Shown here: positions 60,533-64,000 of the stretch, piece after piece
Numbering within the stretch: position 1 is the stretch's first letter
How the letters are laid out: each line of letters opens with the position of its first letter
NCBI GenBank assembly: GCA_007258455.2
Contig: VDFB02000003.1
Span: forward strand, 38,353,084-38,417,083
From: Sequoia sempervirens
Taxonomy: Eukaryota; Streptophyta; Pinopsida; Cupressales; Cupressaceae
DNA length: 64,000 nucleotides
Direction of reading: 5' to 3'
Program-made: the position numbers and the translations under genes
The notes under the pieces: model-generated
What the model was told of the DNA's origin: nothing
The model's database searches: none
What the model saw: only the letters and a program-made list of their open reading frames with translations

Positions 60533-61460
60533 TACCTTATTATCAAGATGGTTGTACACAATATTGAACCTTATCTCATTAGCTTATTACAATGGGAGAC
60601 ATTATATCTTCCATATTTTACTACGTGCTTATGTTCTTAGAGTCACACTAGGGACATCAATTCTTTCTTCACATTCTTGGTCACAAGGAACTACCTAATA
60701 TGTGCAATATAGTTAGAACTATGTCACCACTAGAGATCACACACCTTACCTACACCATTGTATGCTCGTGCCCTTGGAGCCACATCGAGGGCATATTGCT
60801 TTTCTAGTGAATATAGATGCACTTACTTGAGAGCATCTAACCCTTGGGGCCACCTCACTTTTCTCATCTACCTATACTAGGGGGAATTTATATTCTTTCA
60901 CAATTATCCCTATCCCATGTGCTTACCACACCTATACGTCAACATGTCTCATTTGATTGTTACATGATGCATTGATAACACTAATTTAATTTACTTGATA
61001 CATACATATTCTATACTTATCTTATATTTACATTTCACGCATTATTTTCCCTTTCTAATTCGTTACACCTAATGGGTGCAACCAATTGGAGGGGGAATAT
61101 CTTATTGCTAACATTTAACAAATTTTAATTTTTTTTAACAATTCAAATATCCACATTTAATTTTTTTGATAAAATTTTATAAACCTTTAATTATTATTCT
61201 TTGACTAACCATTATAATATTTGAATATTTAAGCAACCATTTTTTTTCTAAAATAATGGAAGCTCTTAGAAAAAAATATTTAACTTTGAGAATCTAAACA
61301 TAAAAACAATAGTTAATATTTTTTTATCAAAACACAATAAACTCTTTTAACTCTACTAAAAAATTCTTAAGAGTCCTTCTATATAAAACAAATACAATTG
61401 TAGAGATAAACTTCAAACATTAAATTAATAATATATTAAAATAAATAAATAATATATTAA
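60533..61460. other. AT-rich stretch with a degenerate repeat, no gene
   Basis: A phrase of the type CCTTGGAGCCACATC-GGGCAT recurs in altered form at about 60636, 60770 and 60840. Nothing else is recognised. Confidence 0.4.
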
Positions 61461-61469
61461 AATCATACA

Positions 61470-61527
61470 TCAAAAATATCTACGAAAACCATTGTCATCA
61501 AAAATATCTACGAAAACTATTGTCATC
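61470..61527. repeat. Tandem duplication, 28-bp unit
   Basis: CAAAAATATCTACGAAAAC followed by an ATTGTCAT tail occurs twice in a row, starting at 61471 and 61499, with one difference. Confidence 0.8.
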
Positions 61528-62239
61528 AAAAATAATTATTTATATATATAGAAAATATCACCCACCCTTTCTTTAAAAGGATATAAGAAAATTCTATTTA
61601 AATGTTGAAGATATTTTTTTCATAAACCATAATGAACACGGAACTTGACATAAACTAAATAATTGAGTAGCAATATCTTCTAAATTTGATAACTCCACTA
61701 TACATTTTTCTTGGACGTATTTGGAACTATTGACAGTAGGTATAATATGTTGTACGAGATTATTTATATTTATATATACAAAAGTTCCTGATTGTGTATT
61801 CAAAAGCTAAAATAAAATGATGTATGAATGAAGTCTCTTCCCTTTCCATCATGCCAACAAAATTGGATGAGACAAAGCTTGCAATACTTGCCTTGCAAAT
61901 GACCAGCAATCGGATAAAACACTTTATACTTTTGCAGGGATATTATTAAAAGTTTTGGCTTCTTATTTAGCCCTCTCAAAGTTAGGTTGGATGTAATACA
62001 CCAACTGTTCTATCATGCCTTTAGATCCACGATTCTTTTCTTTATATTGAATCAATCACAAGCCATGATGTCACATGGCTTTACATTCAATTCCGGTAGA
62101 AAGGCTGCACTCAAAGAAAAAGATAGGAAAGAAAAGAGAAGCAAGAACACCTTCATTACACTTAGTAATGAATGTAAGCATTCATTTGTATGTTTGGTTA
62201 TTTGTTTATGGTATTTTATTTTACGTGACTGGTGACATT

Positions 62240-62380
62240 GATGTGACATGTCCTCTGGTACCATCCCCAGACACTAATGCGACATGTCCTCTGGTACCAG
62301 GGGAATGGAGGGAGACTAGACCTCGCGACCTCTTGCCTACAATAGGATGCTTTAACGGCTTAGCCAATCGAGCTAGGTCC
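62240..62380 (-). mobile_element. tRNA-derived SINE relic
   Basis: Read on the minus strand from 62380: GGACCTAGCTCGATTGGCTA resembles a tRNA 5' end with an A box. About 40 bases on, GAGGTCGCGAGGTCTAGTCT resembles a B box with a damaged GTTCGA core. The following tail (62300-62240) contains two copies of the GGTACCAGAGGACATGTC word. It does not fold as a functional tRNA (the anticodon arm is wrong), so a SINE is more likely. Confidence 0.5.
62248..62300. repeat. Two direct copies of a 19-bp word in the SINE tail
   Basis: GACATGTCCTCTGGTACCA occurs twice (about 62245-62263 and 62281-62299), separated by 17 bases. This is either an internal SINE duplication or a hallmark of two joined modules. 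Confidence 0.7.
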
Positions 62381-64000
62381 TTCGCCCCATTTATGATATA
62401 TTATTTTAAATTTAAGTCTTATATGAGTTTTCATGAACATACATTTAAAGTATGTGATCATTCTTAATCATACATGAAAAGTAACTTTTATGTTTTAGAT
62501 AGTGAAAGGGCATTTGATTCATGTAAAGCAATGAACCATTCTTTGAATTGTTTATGTCTTAAACATCCCATCATGATGTGAATGCTCCACTAAACTTACA
62601 AAATAGAGAAAAATTATGTAATGAATAGTCTTTGTCACATTGTCAAAATAAGCTCAAATATTTAAGTAATAATAGTTATCTTCAAAAAATGAGTGAAAGA
62701 GAGAGTGGGGGATTCTAAATTTCACATCTATAAAAATTAACATGATTATACATCATTTGATGTAATGACATGACATGATTCCACTTGAATGTGGATTATT
62801 TATCATTTGATGTAATGACACAATATGATTCCACTTGAATGTGGATTATTTGATTTGCATAATTGCAATATGCTCAAATGCAATAAAACTTGATGATAGA
62901 AATGTAATAGAAATCTATTTGATTGTGACCATGTAATATAATCAAGATCTATCTAGGAATGTTGACGATTCTTTGTGTAGAACTAATCACAACTTGAGAT
63001 CTCAACAATAAGAATATTAGTGATATTACATGCCACCTTTCAATTGGTGGCATCCATCACATGCAATTAATTAAAGGAAAGAAAAAATGATGCATAATAA
63101 TTTCAAATAGAATAATCAAATCATATAAAAATGTGAGCACATATAACATCCAAAAACATATACAATCATCATGATAAACATCATGTGACAATCAGTTATA
63201 AAGACAAACATATAATTACATCTATATCATAAAGTAGTAAAATATTTATAATTGATGCATGAATTCATTTTTATTAATGAGTTAATTTTAAATTTTAGAT
63301 AAGAAGCTTTTCCCTTACATAACTAACAATGCTGAATTTAATGGATTCTTTATTACAAGGCTAAAGTCACACATCAATCTTGAAGAACATGATTATTTTT
63401 TTAAATACTTTACACTCATGAAAAAGTATTTTATTCCTTGCACGTGATAGGCATATGTTATGAGCAAAAATGTATAGACAAAGGGTGTTTAAAAGAATTG
63501 GTAAGCATATGAAAAAAAATTAGAATCTTATACTTGCCGGGTAAAAAAGGTACATGGAATACAACCATGGGCTAAAGCATGTTACACTTTTGTAGAAATA
63601 TTATTTTAAGTTTTGGCTTCTTATTCAAGAAGGGCCTAAAGTTATACTGGATGCAAAGTACTTGTCTCTTGCACATAAAATAAAATAAAATAGAAAATGG
63701 CTTAGATTTGAAGTTTTTTAGAGATGTGTTTTAAGTGTATTATATTAAGTCAAGAAAAGACCATCCAAGATGGAGTTATATACAAGGAGGGAGTCAATAG
63801 ATATTAATAATGAGAATACAAATGGGAGACTAAACAACATGAATAATCTTGAGAAACATAGAAATCAATCCAATTATGGTGTTATAAGTAGACTACCATC
63901 TACTCTATTTTACCAAAAATTTACTCCAAATTCATTATAAACCATTTTAATAATGATGTGTATATAATCATATTTTTAAATCTTTAGTTTTACTCTTTAT
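62381..64000. other. AT-rich stretch, no gene recognised
   Basis: It contains the 50-bp tandem duplication at 62752-62851 and a phrase (AGTTTTGGCTTCTTATT at about 63612) shared with about 61951. No coding motif is seen. Confidence 0.45.
62752..62851. repeat. Tandem duplication, 50-bp unit, two copies
   Basis: ATCATTTGATGTAATGACA starts each copy (62752 and 62802) and GTGGATTATTT ends each. There are three to four differences between copies. Confidence 0.85.

Noticed and set aside
62305..62380. Functional tRNA gene on the minus strand
   Set aside because: The anticodon arm does not fold properly and the B box is damaged. It fits a SINE head better.
61870..63670. LTR pair suggested by shared AGTTTTGGCTTCTTATT phrase at about 61951 and 63612
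   Set aside because: Similarity covers only about 100 bases and is patchy. There are no TG/CA ends, primer site or purine tract.

Overview
The window looks like intergenic DNA from a very large plant nuclear genome. A gymnosperm (conifer or cycad type) is my best guess, because it is AT-rich and consists of nested, old, heavily mutated LTR retrotransposons with no intact host gene. I found no rRNA, functional tRNA, CRISPR array, operon or organelle DNA. Nearly all coding sequence is retroelement polyprotein broken by stops and frameshifts. Many of the stops are TAG or TAA where the family has Gln or Trp, which fits long-term deamination of methylated cytosine.

Layout. (1) 1-1633 is the end of an LTR related to the next family, and 1634-4117 is AT-rich with a small foldback. 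(2) 4118-20857 is a tandem chromovirus array (Ty3/gypsy, Tekay/Del type, minus strand): LTR 4118-8047, internal region A 8048-12840, shared LTR 12841-16746, then a second internal region B 16747-20857 cut off inside gag. (3) 20866-21840 is promoter/leader-like, with a TATA box and an intron-like segment. (4) 23431-26173 is a small LTR element with matching 373-bp LTRs, PBS and PPT but no recognisable coding region. (5) 27850-30441 holds a decayed RNase H domain and a decayed ORF of about 600 codons that I do not recognise.

(6) About 31700-54340 is an older gypsy/Tekay-like relic (element C, minus strand) with two insertions: a probable solo LTR at 33120-34066 (target duplication ATACT) and a 19.2-kb Tat/Ogre-type Ty3/gypsy element E at 34538-53779 (plus strand, target duplication AAACT on both sides). 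E carries a possible decayed upstream ORF, a gag with a glutamine-rich expansion, protease, RT, RNase H, a second archaeal-type RNase H and integrase. Between pol and its 3' LTR, on the opposite strand, it carries a decayed plant mobile domain (PMD) gene. This antisense passenger is the most interesting item in the window. (7) About 54430-57711 is a Ty1/copia relic D (minus strand) with gag, protease and integrase, interrupted by a probable solo LTR at 55220-56543 (target duplication CATAA). (8) 57712-64000 is AT-rich, with one 962-bp inverted-repeat DNA element (59571-60532), a tRNA-like SINE relic (about 62240-62380) and short tandem duplications.

Insertion order can be partly read: the solo LTR and E entered C, and another solo LTR entered D. 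The Tekay array is probably a product of unequal recombination with a broken, templated end. Nothing here appears able to move by itself, although several catalytic motifs survive.
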